Below, piece after piece: positions 33,663-44,063 of a DNA stretch of 64,000 nucleotides. Numbering within the stretch: the stretch's first letter is position 1; each line of letters starts with the position of its first letter. Made by a program: the position numbers and the translations under genes. The notes beneath the pieces are model-generated. The model saw nothing but the letters and a program-made list of their open reading frames with translations. It had not been told where the DNA came from and ran no database searches. Origin of the DNA: Paenibacillus albiflavus (GTDB taxonomy: Bacteria; Bacillota; Bacilli; Paenibacillales; NBRC-103111); NCBI RefSeq assembly GCF_004344915.1, contig NZ_SKFG01000010.1:186001-250000 (forward strand), written 5' to 3'.

Positions 33663-33742
33663 CTAGCGTTCTCCTCCGTCTTCATACCCAAGAGCAGCAA
33701 TCTCTGATTTATTGGAATCTTTCGACCAATCTATTAACTATT

Positions 33743-34570
33743 TTAACCCTTAATACTCCCTGCTGTAACCCCTTCAATAATTTTTTCTTGTAAGAAGGCG
33801 TAAATCACAATAACAGGAACGATACTAAACATCGTAGATGCAAACAATCTACCATAGTTAAGCTGCATCGAGTCTCGGAAGGCAACCATCGCAACAGGAA
33901 GTGTCTTCATTTTATCGCTTGATAGGAAGAATGAAGCCATAATGAACTCGTTCCAGTTGCCAAGGAAGCTTAAAATAAAGATCGTAACAAGTGCAGGCAT
34001 CGTTATTGGTAAAATAATTCGAATAAATAGGCCAAACGCGCTCACGCCGTCCATGACACCCGCTTCTTCAAGCTCATTCGGAATCGATCTTAAGAATGCA
34101 CTAACAATGAATACACTAAGCGGAATTCCGAATGTGATATACGGCATCAATAGTGCCCATGGTGTATCAGCCAGATGTAAGTTAACGAGCAAGAAATATA
34201 GTGGTATCAGCAAGAAACTACCTGGAATCATCAATGCTGCTCCAACAAATAGCGTGACAAACTTGCTTGCAACTTTAAATCGCATACGAACAATAGCAAA
34301 AGCCGTCATTGAAGCTAGAATCATAGAGACAGCACTAGCGCCAACGGAAATATACATACTATTAAGGAAATAGCGAAAAACAGGCGTTACTTCCCATACT
34401 TTTATATAATTCTCTAATGTAAATGTAGTAAACGGAAGACTAAACGGACTGCTTATGACATCCGCAGATGTCTTAAAAGAGTTCTGAAATGCAAAGAATA
34501 TTGGATAGAGCGTAAACAGAACATAGAGCCAAAGAAATATGTGGATTATTATTTTTTTTGATTTTCCCAT
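33743..34570 (-). CDS. Carbohydrate ABC transporter permease (CUT1, MalG/LacG type)
   Basis: A 275-residue permease with six helices and the EAA motif EEAGVMDGVSAFGLFIRIILP. N-terminal segment KIIIHIFLWLYVLFTLYPIFF begins the first helix. It shares a one-base junction with the first permease gene. With the permease at 34570-35460 and the binding protein it makes a complete CUT1 importer except for the ATPase, which in Bacillota is usually a shared MsmX-type protein encoded elsewhere. Confidence 0.95.
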   Translation of the reverse strand: MGKSKKIIIHIFLWLYVLFTLYPIFFAFQNSFKTSADVISSPFSLPFTTFTLENYIKVWEVTPVFRYFLNSMYISVGASAVSMILASMTAFAIVRMRFKVASKFVTLFVGAALMIPGSFLLIPLYFLLVNLHLADTPWALLMPYITFGIPLSVFIVSAFLRSIPNELEEAGVMDGVSAFGLFIRIILPITMPALVTIFILSFLGNWNEFIMASFFLSSDKMKTLPVAMVAFRDSMQLNYGRLFASTMFSIVPVIVIYAFLQEKIIEGVTAGSIKG

Positions 34571-35460
34571 CAGCTCTCCACATCTCCTATTCTCTTCGCA
34601 ATAAAGTTATAAATCAATGTGATACCAATCGTAAATATAAAAATGATATTGGCAGTCGCATTGGCATATCCATACTCCACATTTTTGTAAGCTAACGTAT
34701 ACATATGTGTTGCCATTAACTCCGTAGAATTAAATGGTCCTCCATTCGTCATGACAAGTACAATATCAAGAGCTTTCATAGCTCCGGTGATCGATAACAA
34801 AATAATAACCATCAGAACGGAACGAATCAGCGGAATTGTGATAAGCCTTAATTTCTGAAAGATGGTTGCTCCATCAATATCTGCCGCCTCATAAATTTCC
34901 TTCGGAATTCCAAGAATAGCCGCCAGAACAAGTACGACATAGAATCCTGTCCATTGCCAAGCATTCGTAATTAGGATGGATAGGAATGCCGTGCTCTCAT
35001 CTCCTAGCCATACCCTTGTTAAACTTTCAAGCCCAACTGCATTCAAAAACTGATTGATCATTCCAAGATCAGGATGAAATACAGCAAATGAGAACAATAC
35101 GCCAACAACAGCAGTTGATAAGATACTTGGCAAGAAAACAACGGTTTTGTAAAAACCAAAAAACTTTCTAACCTCTGAAATCAAAACTGATATCAAGATA
35201 ATAACCGGAATTTGGATAAATACAGAAAAGAGCACAAAAATAATGTTATTCGTAAAAGCAGTCCAGAACACATCATCTCTGGTAAAAGCCTTGATGTAGT
35301 TGTCTAAGCCAATGAAGATGGGTGAATTCACACCATCCCACAAGGTAAATCCATATGTAATCGTATTGAACACGGGATACAAATAAAAAACGGAATACAA
35401 CAAGAGGGTCGGAATCAGAAAAAGGATATATACCTTCGGATTGCGTAATGTTTTGTTCAT
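34570..35460 (-). CDS. Carbohydrate ABC transporter permease (CUT1, MalF/LacF type)
   Basis: A 296-residue permease with six helices and the EAA motif EIYEAADIDGATIFQKLRLITIP. NPKVYILFLIPTLLLYSVFYLYP is the first helix, and FTLWDGVN and FIGLDNYIKAF are typical of the LacF branch. It is the first permease of the pair, located 119 nt after the binding-protein stop with a hairpin between them. The substrate is an unspecified oligosaccharide or sugar. Confidence 0.95.
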   Translation of the reverse strand: MNKTLRNPKVYILFLIPTLLLYSVFYLYPVFNTITYGFTLWDGVNSPIFIGLDNYIKAFTRDDVFWTAFTNNIIFVLFSVFIQIPVIILISVLISEVRKFFGFYKTVVFLPSILSTAVVGVLFSFAVFHPDLGMINQFLNAVGLESLTRVWLGDESTAFLSILITNAWQWTGFYVVLVLAAILGIPKEIYEAADIDGATIFQKLRLITIPLIRSVLMVIILLSITGAMKALDIVLVMTNGGPFNSTELMATHMYTLAYKNVEYGYANATANIIFIFTIGITLIYNFIAKRIGDVES

Positions 35461-35529
35461 ATCGTTGGCAAACCTCCCTTATGTCAAACTACGAGACGTT
35501 AGTTATCAATTCTATAAGACTAATAAAGC

Positions 35530-35559
35530 AACGGGTATCACTTTACGGTGATACCCGTT
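35530..35559 (-). terminator. Hairpin between binding-protein and permease genes (attenuator-like)
   Basis: AACGGGTATCAC and GTGATACCCGTT form a 12-bp perfect stem with a short loop. Only GCTTTATT follows on the minus strand, so it would stabilise the upstream message and terminate partially rather than fully. Confidence 0.65.
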
Positions 35560-35579
35560 ACCTTCAGCCGTAATCGCTA

Positions 35580-36953
35580 TTATTTCTTCGCTTTAGCAGC
35601 AGCTTCTGCATTTGCCTCATCTTGAACAGTTTGCAGCTTCTTCAAAATGTCAGCAGCAGAGCCTTTATTACCTAATAGTTCTTGTGCTGCACTTTGGATT
35701 GCGTTGTTAACTTTACCAGGAACCTCTGAGTCAAACGCTGGGAATAAGTCCTTGCCAGACGTGGACTCCATAATTTCCTTCATAATTGGCTTAGCACCAT
35801 CGATTTCGAACTTCATGGACGGCAACCAGCTGTCTTCTTTGTTTTGTGCAGTTTGCATTTCTTTGGAATATACGTCTTTAATAAACGCTTTAATAACTTT
35901 TAGCTCTTGCTCATTTGCCTTAGCAGAGAAACCATAACCGTTGGAGAATGAAGAGTTAACTGCATTATCTCCAGGGCCACCAATTCCTGGGAAGCCAAAG
36001 AATCCTACATCAGCCGCAACTGGCGTACGCTCAGGATCTGTAAATGCTCCAGCAGCCCAAGCTCCGTCAAAGATCATCGCAGCTTTGCCCGTTTGGAATT
36101 CATTTTGTCCTTGTGCATAGCCTAATCCAAGTGCATTTTTAGAGAAGTAGCCTTTTTTAACAAAATCCTGGAATTTCTCAAATCCGGCAACTACGCCTGG
36201 ATCCGTCCATTTTGCTTTGCCATCTTGAATATCCTTCGTGATCGTTGTACCCGCCATACGTACCCAAGTTGTATTAAGAGGCATACCAATTACCCATGCA
36301 TCTTTACCACCAAGTGCGAACGGGGTAATACCTTTGGAATTGAAAGTTTCGGCAGCTTTCTCTAAACCTGCTAGATCCTTAGGAATTTCAACTCCGTTAT
36401 CTGCGAATAACTTTTTGTTATAGAATACACCTTCTACGAAGCCAGCTAGCGGCAAGCCATATACTTTGCCATCTACTGTAAATTCAGATAAATTCCAGAA
36501 TTGATCTTTAATGCCAAGCTCATCAATAATCGGTGTGATGTCAAGCAAGTTGCCTGTCTTTGCAAAATCCTTAATGTCTGTACCACCGAATAAGTTGAAA
36601 ATTGTTGGAGGATTGCCTGCAGACATTTCAGCACGCAGCTTCTGCCAACGGTGAACTTGCTCTTCAAGTCCTTCAAGTTCTAATGTCAATCCAGGTATAG
36701 ACTCTTCAAGTCTTTGCTTCGTACCTTTCATGCGATCTAATTCTTTCATTTGTGTTTCTTTAACCATGATGTGGCGAAGTTTAACTGTAAAAGGCTTAGC
36801 TTGTTCAGGAGCTGGAGTCGACGCAGGTGCCGTTGATGCAGCTGGTGCTGCCGGCGTAGGTGAGCTTGCTGATGGAGCTGCTTCTTTGCTGCATCCAGCT
36901 AATACTGCCCCTACTGTAAGTAGAGAAACCATAGTTACTGCTGATTTTTTCAT
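35580..36953 (-). CDS. Sugar ABC transporter substrate-binding lipoprotein
   Basis: A 457-residue lipoprotein. ATG 36953 follows GGGAGGTC and gives the signal MKKSAVTMVSLLTVGAVLAGC with lipobox LAGC; an upstream in-frame ATG at 36995 has no site. An Ala/Pro/Ser-rich tether covers about 24-52, then a SBP_bac_1 fold (FTVKLRHIMVKETQ; GNPPTIFNLFGGTDIKDFAKTG; IFDGAWAAGAF). It is the first gene of the transporter operon next to the YesM/YesN pair. It delivers sugar to the two permeases; specificity is unknown. Confidence 0.94.
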   Translation of the reverse strand: MKKSAVTMVSLLTVGAVLAGCSKEAAPSASSPTPAAPAASTAPASTPAPEQAKPFTVKLRHIMVKETQMKELDRMKGTKQRLEESIPGLTLELEGLEEQVHRWQKLRAEMSAGNPPTIFNLFGGTDIKDFAKTGNLLDITPIIDELGIKDQFWNLSEFTVDGKVYGLPLAGFVEGVFYNKKLFADNGVEIPKDLAGLEKAAETFNSKGITPFALGGKDAWVIGMPLNTTWVRMAGTTITKDIQDGKAKWTDPGVVAGFEKFQDFVKKGYFSKNALGLGYAQGQNEFQTGKAAMIFDGAWAAGAFTDPERTPVAADVGFFGFPGIGGPGDNAVNSSFSNGYGFSAKANEQELKVIKAFIKDVYSKEMQTAQNKEDSWLPSMKFEIDGAKPIMKEIMESTSGKDLFPAFDSEVPGKVNNAIQSAAQELLGNKGSAADILKKLQTVQDEANAEAAAKAKK

Positions 36954-37123
36954 CTTTTGACCTCCCGATATTTTTAAATAACTCTTACAATTCAAAGTAT
37001 AGTCGGGAATATGCTATCCTCACAGGTGAATATTTCCACTAAATAGGGATAAAATCCTCTTCTTCTTTACAAAGCCTGAAATTACGATAATATTAAATTA
37101 CCATCAATAGAAGAGGTGTATAA

Positions 37124-38029
37124 ATGCTAGGTTTTATTATTAACCCTGCATCAGGTTACGGTAGAGGCTTAACTCTCTGGAATCAGATTCAGCGTGAATT
37201 ACGTAATCGAGGCGTTAATTACGCCTATAGAATCACCAAACAACGCGGTGAGACAACCCGTTTGACACAAGATCTGCTAAGTGAGCACAACATTGATACC
37301 TTAATAGCAATTGGCGGAGACGGAACAATATATGAAGCTGCTAATGGACTCTATCAATCAGGTCAATTGCATAACGTTCGTTTTGGTCATATACCAGGAG
37401 GAACTGGAAATGATTTTGCCAGAAGCCACAGTTTATCGTCTGATCCCATACAAATATTAAACTTTATTCTTAATAATCAAGATGGGGGTAAACTCGATTT
37501 ATTGGAAGTTGATGGCACCGTTGCACTCAATTGCATTGGGGTTGGGTTCGATGCCGTAGTAGCGAGATATACGAATGAAGCGACTTACAAGAAAGCTCTT
37601 AATAATTTCAAATTAGGCAAGCTATCCTACTTTATTTCAGCTATTAAGGCGTTTGCTACATTCCGCCCTTATTCCGCAGACATCATTGTAGATGGTAAAG
37701 CGTATCATTTTTCCTCTGTTTGGATGATTGTTAATTCCAATGCACCTTACTTCGGCGGGGCGATGAAGGTATGCCCTCATGCAGTCAGTGATGACGGAGA
37801 AGTAGATGTAACCGTCTTTCATTGCAATAATAAAATGAAGCTAATCTCGATATTTCGTTCCATTTATTCAGGTACACATATTCATCATCCAGCGGTAACC
37901 ATACTGAGAGGAAAACATATTGAACTAAAACCAGATTCTCCACAGCAAGTGCAAGCCGATGGTGAAGCATTAGCCAATTCCAATTTTGAAATCCGTGTGC
38001 TCAAACAGGCTTTAAGTATCATTAAATAA
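37124..38029 (+). CDS. Diacylglycerol/lipid kinase, DagK/YegS family
   Basis: A 301-residue lipid kinase. The N-terminal catalytic lobe has FIINPASGYGRG, GGDGT at residues 64-68 and HIPGGTGNDFAR (nucleotide and lipid site); the C-terminal beta domain has FNCIGVGFDAVV-like sequence (LNCIGVGFDAVV) and VDVTVFH. It phosphorylates diacylglycerol or a similar lipid at the membrane in phospholipid turnover. ATG 37124 follows AGAGGTG. It is a single-gene unit with a bidirectional terminator shared with pdhD. The exact lipid cannot be told from sequence. Confidence 0.9.
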   Translation: MLGFIINPASGYGRGLTLWNQIQRELRNRGVNYAYRITKQRGETTRLTQDLLSEHNIDTLIAIGGDGTIYEAANGLYQSGQLHNVRFGHIPGGTGNDFARSHSLSSDPIQILNFILNNQDGGKLDLLEVDGTVALNCIGVGFDAVVARYTNEATYKKALNNFKLGKLSYFISAIKAFATFRPYSADIIVDGKAYHFSSVWMIVNSNAPYFGGAMKVCPHAVSDDGEVDVTVFHCNNKMKLISIFRSIYSGTHIHHPAVTILRGKHIELKPDSPQQVQADGEALANSNFEIRVLKQALSIIK

Positions 38030-38041
38030 CACAAGAAGAAA

Positions 38042-38085
38042 AAAGGCTATTCCCTGAAGATTATTTCTTCAAGAGAATAGCCTTT
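38042..38085. terminator. Bidirectional terminator between the lipid kinase gene and pdhD
   Basis: AAAGGCTATTC and GAATAGCCTTT form an 11-bp stem enclosing a second small stem GAAGA/TCTTC. T-rich tracts follow on both strands. Confidence 0.9.
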
Positions 38086-38099
38086 ATTTGTACAATTAA

Positions 38100-39521
38100 T
38101 TATCTTCCAGAAACGATTTGGTGAATTGGGTGACCAAGAGCAACTTCAGCTGCTTCCATTGTAATTTCACCAAGTGTTGGATGCGCATGGATTGTCATAG
38201 CAACATCTTCAAGAGTTGCGCCCATTTCAATCGCTAAGCACATTTCAGAAATCAGGTTGGAAGCTTCAGGACCAATGATTTGTGCCCCAAGGATAATTCC
38301 TGTATCCTTGTTCGCAATAACCTTCACAAAACCATCGGATACGTCCATAGAAAGCGCACGTCCATTAGCTACATAAGGGAATTTACCTACTGCAACATTA
38401 ATGCCGCTTTCTTTCGCTTCTTTTTCGCTATATCCAACATAAGCAATCTCAGGATCTGAGAACACAACAGCCGGAATCACTTTATAGTCGATCACGCTTG
38501 GTAGACCAGCGATCGCTTCTGCCGCTACTTTACCTTCATAGCTTGCTTTGTGAGCAAGTGCAGGACCAGCAACGATATCACCAATTGCGTAAATGTGAGG
38601 ATTGCTTGTACGACCTTGGTTGTCGATCTCGATTAGACCGCGCTCTCCAACCTTAACGTTTGCAAGCTCAAGACCAAGATCTCCATCCGTGTTCGGACGG
38701 CGACCTACTGTTACTAGGCAATATTCAGCAGTAACTTTCTTCTCTTCACCTTTAGCAGTGAAAGTAACGGTAACTTCTTTATCGTTTTGCTCAGAAGACT
38801 GTGCAAGTGCCTCTGTATATACATCTACTTTCAAGCGATCAAGATTCTTCGCAACAAGCTTGGACATATCAGCTTCGGAAGCTGGAAGAATTGACTTGGA
38901 GCCTTCAAGGATCGTTACTTTTGTACCGAATTTAGCAAATGTTTGACCAAGCTCAATACCGATGTAGCCTCCGCCAATAACAACCATGCTCTTCGGAATT
39001 TCTTTCAATTCAAGCGCTTCTGTTGAAGAAAGAATACGTCCGCTGAATGGGAATGGCTTAAGCTCAATCGGGCGGGAACCTGTTGCAATGATGCAATGTT
39101 GGAAACGATAGCGCGGCGCTTCTTGATCGTTGAATACACGTGCTTCGTTCTCATTAATGAACATTACTTCGCCATTGAACATTTGAACCTTGTTACCTTT
39201 AAGAAGACCTGCAACACCGCCTGTTAATTTCTTAACAACGGATCCCTTCCATTCTTGAACTTTACCAAAATCAACGGATACATTCTCTGCAGTTACACCC
39301 ATTGTATAGGAGTGTGTCATATGCTCATAACGATGAGCAGCTGAGATTAGAGCCTTTGAAGGAATACAACCGCGATTTAAACAAACGCCGCCCCATTCCG
39401 ATTTATCAACGATAAGAACACTTTTACCTAATTGTGCTGCACGGATAGCGGCAACGTAGCCACCAGGACCTGCACCAATTACCAACACATCAATATCTAA
39501 AGAAGCATCTCCTACTACCAT
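38100..39521 (-). CDS. pdhD: Dihydrolipoyl dehydrogenase (E3)
   Basis: A 473-residue flavoprotein that reoxidises dihydrolipoyl-E2 and reduces NAD. FAD motif GAGPGGYVAA (16-25), redox pair Cys47/Cys52 in GGVCLNRGCIPSK, NAD motif GGGYIGIELGQTF, and the C-terminal catalytic His in HAHPTLGE. It ends the pdhABCD operon, 4 nt after pdhC, and is followed by the shared terminator. ATG 39521 has GGAGGTG. It may also serve other 2-oxoacid dehydrogenases or the glycine-cleavage system. Confidence 0.97.
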   Translation of the reverse strand: MVVGDASLDIDVLVIGAGPGGYVAAIRAAQLGKSVLIVDKSEWGGVCLNRGCIPSKALISAAHRYEHMTHSYTMGVTAENVSVDFGKVQEWKGSVVKKLTGGVAGLLKGNKVQMFNGEVMFINENEARVFNDQEAPRYRFQHCIIATGSRPIELKPFPFSGRILSSTEALELKEIPKSMVVIGGGYIGIELGQTFAKFGTKVTILEGSKSILPASEADMSKLVAKNLDRLKVDVYTEALAQSSEQNDKEVTVTFTAKGEEKKVTAEYCLVTVGRRPNTDGDLGLELANVKVGERGLIEIDNQGRTSNPHIYAIGDIVAGPALAHKASYEGKVAAEAIAGLPSVIDYKVIPAVVFSDPEIAYVGYSEKEAKESGINVAVGKFPYVANGRALSMDVSDGFVKVIANKDTGIILGAQIIGPEASNLISEMCLAIEMGATLEDVAMTIHAHPTLGEITMEAAEVALGHPIHQIVSGR

Positions 39522-39525
39522 TGTG

Positions 39526-40803
39526 TTACACCTCCATTAAGAACAGTTCTGGACTAGCAAGTAATTTTTTAATGTAATTCATGAAGTTCTGTGCTGTAGC
39601 ACCATCGATCAAACGGTGGTCAAAGCTTAGGGAAAGCGCCATTACTGGAGCAGCTACGATTTCGCCGTTTTTAACTACAGGTTTCTCTGTAATACGTCCT
39701 GTACCCAAGATTGCAACCTCTGGATAGTTGATAATCGGTGTAAAGAACATGCCGCCAGCTGATCCAATATTTGAAATTGAAATTGTGCTGCCTTTCATTT
39801 CGTTAGGAGCAAGCTTGCCATCACGTCCACGTGTAGCTAGGTCAGTAATGGAAGCAGCGACGTTCCAAATATTTTTACGATCTGCTTCATGGATGACAGG
39901 AACGATCAAGCCGTTATCTGTATCTGTTGCAATACCGATATCATAGTGTTTTTTGTAAACAATTTCTTGTTTTTCTTCATCAATTGAAGCGTTAAGCGCT
40001 GGGAATTCACGGCATGCCGCAACTAGAGCCTTCACGATGAATGGAAGGTATGTTACTTTAACGCCTTTTTTCTCAGCTACTGGCTTCATTTTAGCACGGA
40101 ATGCTACAAGCTCAGTTACATCAACTTCATCCATAATCGTAACGTGTGGAGCTGTGTATGCGGATTTAACCATTGCATTGGAGATCGCTTTGCGAATACC
40201 TTTGAATGGTACGCGTTCTTCAGCCAAGTTAGCTGCTGCTGCAACTGCTGGTGTGCTAGCTGCTGCCGCTGGCGCTGCTGTAGTAGCTGCTGCCGGTGTT
40301 GCTGCTGGAGCTACGCCACCTGCTGCAAATGCTTCAACATCTTCACGTGTTACTTTGCCATTCTTGCCTGTAGCTGGAACGTCAGCGATGTTGAGGCCCT
40401 TCTCACGAGCTAACTTGCGTACGCTTGGAGTCGCAAGAACATCTTTGCTGCTGGAAGCTACTGGAGCCGCTGCCGCTGCTGGAGCTGATGCTGCAGGAGT
40501 TGCTGCTGGAGCACTTGGAGCTGCTGTTTCAGCTACTGGCTCAGCACCTGCTGGCATTTCGCCAGTTACATCAATAATCGCTACAACCTCACCGATTGTG
40601 CACACTTGGCCATCAGTTGCTTTCACTTCTTTTACAATACCTTCTACTGGACAAGGCACTTCAACAACTGCCTTATCATTCTGTACTTCCATAATAATTG
40701 TTTCATCGTCGACTTTATCGCCTGGTTTGATGTTCATTTTGACGATTTCGCCTTCGTGAATACCTTCACCTAGCTCTGGAAATTTATATTCAAACAATGC
40801 CAC
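39526..40803 (-). CDS. pdhC: Pyruvate dehydrogenase E2, dihydrolipoamide acetyltransferase
   Basis: A 425-residue core enzyme with one lipoyl domain (residues 1-80, lipoylated Lys44 in QNDKAVVEV), an Ala/Pro-rich hinge (about 85-120), the peripheral-subunit-binding domain (about 125-160, [18 protein letters not shown]), a second Ala-rich hinge and the catalytic domain with [10 protein letters not shown] near the C-terminus. The start is GTG 40803 after AGGAGG. A LipL-type octanoyltransferase gene lies 4 kb away and would modify Lys44. The plus-strand reading of the hinge gives a spurious Ala-rich frame. Confidence 0.97.
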   Translation of the reverse strand: MALFEYKFPELGEGIHEGEIVKMNIKPGDKVDDETIIMEVQNDKAVVEVPCPVEGIVKEVKATDGQVCTIGEVVAIIDVTGEMPAGAEPVAETAAPSAPAATPAASAPAAAAAPVASSSKDVLATPSVRKLAREKGLNIADVPATGKNGKVTREDVEAFAAGGVAPAATPAAATTAAPAAAASTPAVAAAANLAEERVPFKGIRKAISNAMVKSAYTAPHVTIMDEVDVTELVAFRAKMKPVAEKKGVKVTYLPFIVKALVAACREFPALNASIDEEKQEIVYKKHYDIGIATDTDNGLIVPVIHEADRKNIWNVAASITDLATRGRDGKLAPNEMKGSTISISNIGSAGGMFFTPIINYPEVAILGTGRITEKPVVKNGEIVAAPVMALSLSFDHRLIDGATAQNFMNYIKKLLASPELFLMEV

Positions 40804-40952
40804 GAGAGATGACCTCCTACAAGTTGGTTTTGGGATTTATGAACAAGCAAAACTGCTTCAGAAAAGAATTTGCTCAACTCTAAGGTGTAAGGAACATGAT
40901 GTTGTATAAGCTAAATTTGTTCAGAAGCAGATGCTTATTAGGTATAAGTGAT

Positions 40953-41930
40953 TTAGAATTCCATTACACGTTTAACTGCATCCATAATACGAGCTGGATT
41001 TGGCAACCAGACATCCTCGATTTGAGCAAACGGATAAACAGTATCAGGACCAGCAACACGAAGCACTGGCGCTTCAAGGTGCAGGATTGCTTTTTCATTG
41101 ATTTGTGCAATAACTTCAGCCGCAATACCAGATGTTTGCTGAGCTTCTTGAACAACAATTGCACGATTTGTTTTCTTGATCGATTCAACAATTGTATCGA
41201 TATCAAGCGGCATTAAAGTACGTAGGTCGATTACTTCTACGTTTACACCGTTTTTAGCAAGCTCTTCTGCTGCTTTTACGGAAGTATGAACCATCATACC
41301 GTAAGTAATGATCGTAACATCTGATCCTTCACGTACAACATTCGCCTTACCAATTTCAACTGTATATTCGCCTTCTGGTACTTCAGCACGGAATGCGCGG
41401 TATAGGTTCAAATGCTCCATGAAGAATACAGGATCATTATCACGGATAGCTGCGATCATTAGACCTTTTGCATCATAAGGATTAGATGGAACAACTACTT
41501 TAATACCAGGTGTTTGGACAAGTAGTCCTTCTAAAGAATCTGTGTGCAATTCCGCTGCTTTTACACCACCGCCAAATGGTGTACGGAATACGATTGGTGA
41601 ATTGTAACGTCCGCCTGAACGGTAACGCATACGGGCTGCTTGAACTGCGATTTGGTCAAGAGCTTCGTAAATAAAACCTACGAATTGAATCTCAGCTACT
41701 GGACGGAAGCCTTGAATACCAAGACCTACAGCCATACCGCCGATTGCTGATTCAGCAAGCGGTGTATCGAATACACGATGATCGCCAAATTCTTTTTGCA
41801 AGCCTTCAGTAGCACGGAATACGCCACCTACATGTCCTACGTCTTCACCAAAAATTAGTACATTCTTATCTCTCTCGAGCTCAACGCGCAGTGCGTCTTT
41901 GATCGCTTGAATCATGTTCATTTGAGCCAT
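40953..41930 (-). CDS. pdhB: Pyruvate dehydrogenase E1 beta subunit
   Basis: A 325-residue transketolase-like subunit forming the E1 heterotetramer with PdhA. It contains [19 protein letters not shown], the EAL-type [20 protein letters not shown] segment, and [13 protein letters not shown] of the C-terminal domain. ATG 41930 is about 11 nt from GGGAGG; an in-frame GTG at 41939 is too close to that site. It is the second gene of the operon; 149 nt without a gene separate it from pdhC, and I found no convincing terminator there. Confidence 0.96.
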   Translation of the reverse strand: MAQMNMIQAIKDALRVELERDKNVLIFGEDVGHVGGVFRATEGLQKEFGDHRVFDTPLAESAIGGMAVGLGIQGFRPVAEIQFVGFIYEALDQIAVQAARMRYRSGGRYNSPIVFRTPFGGGVKAAELHTDSLEGLLVQTPGIKVVVPSNPYDAKGLMIAAIRDNDPVFFMEHLNLYRAFRAEVPEGEYTVEIGKANVVREGSDVTIITYGMMVHTSVKAAEELAKNGVNVEVIDLRTLMPLDIDTIVESIKKTNRAIVVQEAQQTSGIAAEVIAQINEKAILHLEAPVLRVAGPDTVYPFAQIEDVWLPNPARIMDAVKRVMEF

Positions 41931-42024
41931 GCTAGTCACTGCCTCCCTAGTTAGAAGTCTCCTTATGAGACTTGGTATGCTTATTCATATATAGAAAATC
42001 CATCTGATTTAATTGCGTTATTTA

Positions 42025-43137
<1,113 letters not shown>

Positions 43138-43167
43138 TTAGATCTGTTATAGTATTATTATAGTTCT

Positions 43168-43274
43168 GTTTTTGTAAAAAGTACACTATCAATGTAATAA
43201 AAACAATAATGAAAATATTTCATATACTACAGTTTAACATTTCATATAATACAGTTTGACCTTTTTACAAAAAC
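43168..43274. repeat. 14-bp inverted repeat in the divergent pdhA/esterase promoter region
   Basis: GTTTTTGTAAAAAG (43168-43181) and CTTTTTACAAAAAC (43261-43274) are exact reverse complements, 79 bp apart. Each sits at the same place relative to the promoter facing it, just ahead of a -10-like sequence (TATAAT on the pdhA side at about 43158-43163). Confidence 0.6.
43218..43261 (+). repeat. Two tandem 22-bp direct repeats upstream of the esterase gene
   Basis: TTTCATATACTACAGTTTAACA and TTTCATATAATACAGTTTGACC abut exactly and differ at three positions. The second ends in the candidate -35 TTGACC (43256-43261), which with TATATG at 43278-43283 makes a possible promoter. Confidence 0.6.
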
Positions 43275-43316
43275 TATTATATGACAAAAATCACAGCGAG
43301 TAGGAGGCAGCTTACT

Positions 43317-44063
43317 ATGGATTCCGATTTATCCCGCTTTTACAAAAGGACCATCGAGAAAAAAACAATTTCCTCTACATTTTTAAATGAGGAGAGATCT
43401 TTACGTATATATTTACCTCCTGGCTATAACGAGCTTCTAACCTATCCCGTTATCTATTGTCAGGATGGTGAGGAGTTTTTCAATTTCGGTAGAATTGCCA
43501 CCTTTATGACCCGCGGAATTCTCGATGAAGGGCTTGAGCCTGCTATTATCGTCGGTGTAGACGTTAACATCGTCAATCGCACTGCAGAGTATGCACCCGA
43601 TGGTGATCGTCATCAAGCCTATATCAGCTTTATGGCAGAAGAGCTTGTCCCATGGGTAGAGCAGCATTACCCTGTTCGAACTGACCGTGACGAAAGGATA
43701 TTAGCGGGGGATTCACTCGGAGCAACCGTTTCTCTACACCTAGCCTTACGTTATGATGACCTATTTTGTAAAATAATATCCTTCTCTGGCGCTTATTTGA
43801 AATCTACCCAGCAAGCACTTGCTGAGCACAAGGATCTCTCCTGGCTGCAAATGTTTATGATTATCGGCACCGATGAAACATCTGTCGCAACAGAGCGCGG
43901 TACTTTTGATTTCGTACTTGAAAATCGCCTTACGAAGGAAATTCTGGATCAAAAACAAACAAAGCTTCTCTATATCGAGAAGCCTGGTCAGCATTTATGG
44001 GGTTTTTGGCAAAAAGAAATGTCTGACGCCCTGCATTATTTTCTTGGAGATGGAATATCGTAA
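43317..44063 (+). CDS. Alpha/beta-hydrolase of the enterochelin-esterase-like family
   Basis: A 248-residue esterase. Nucleophile Ser133 lies in AGDSLGA (GxSxG), a strand-rich IYLPPGYN and YPVIYCQDGEEF precede it, and a C-terminal His in GQHLWGFW completes the probable triad. ATG 43317 follows AGGAGGCAG; an in-frame ATG at 43281 falls in the candidate -10 and is unlikely. No signal peptide, so cytosolic. It diverges from pdhA and its 3' end overlaps the convergent octanoyltransferase gene by 28 bp. The natural ester or peptide substrate is unknown. Confidence 0.88.
   Translation: MDSDLSRFYKRTIEKKTISSTFLNEERSLRIYLPPGYNELLTYPVIYCQDGEEFFNFGRIATFMTRGILDEGLEPAIIVGVDVNIVNRTAEYAPDGDRHQAYISFMAEELVPWVEQHYPVRTDRDERILAGDSLGATVSLHLALRYDDLFCKIISFSGAYLKSTQQALAEHKDLSWLQMFMIIGTDETSVATERGTFDFVLENRLTKEILDQKQTKLLYIEKPGQHLWGFWQKEMSDALHYFLGDGIS

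Noticed and set aside
40037-40759. A 240-codon open frame on the plus strand, rich in Ala, Thr and Ser
   Set aside because: It is the antisense reading of the Ala/Pro-rich linkers of pdhC, has no ribosome site or domain, and pdhC is certain.
43218-43261. Abutting 22-bp repeats considered as a CRISPR remnant
   Set aside because: The two copies touch with no spacer and end in a promoter -35; no cas gene is present.
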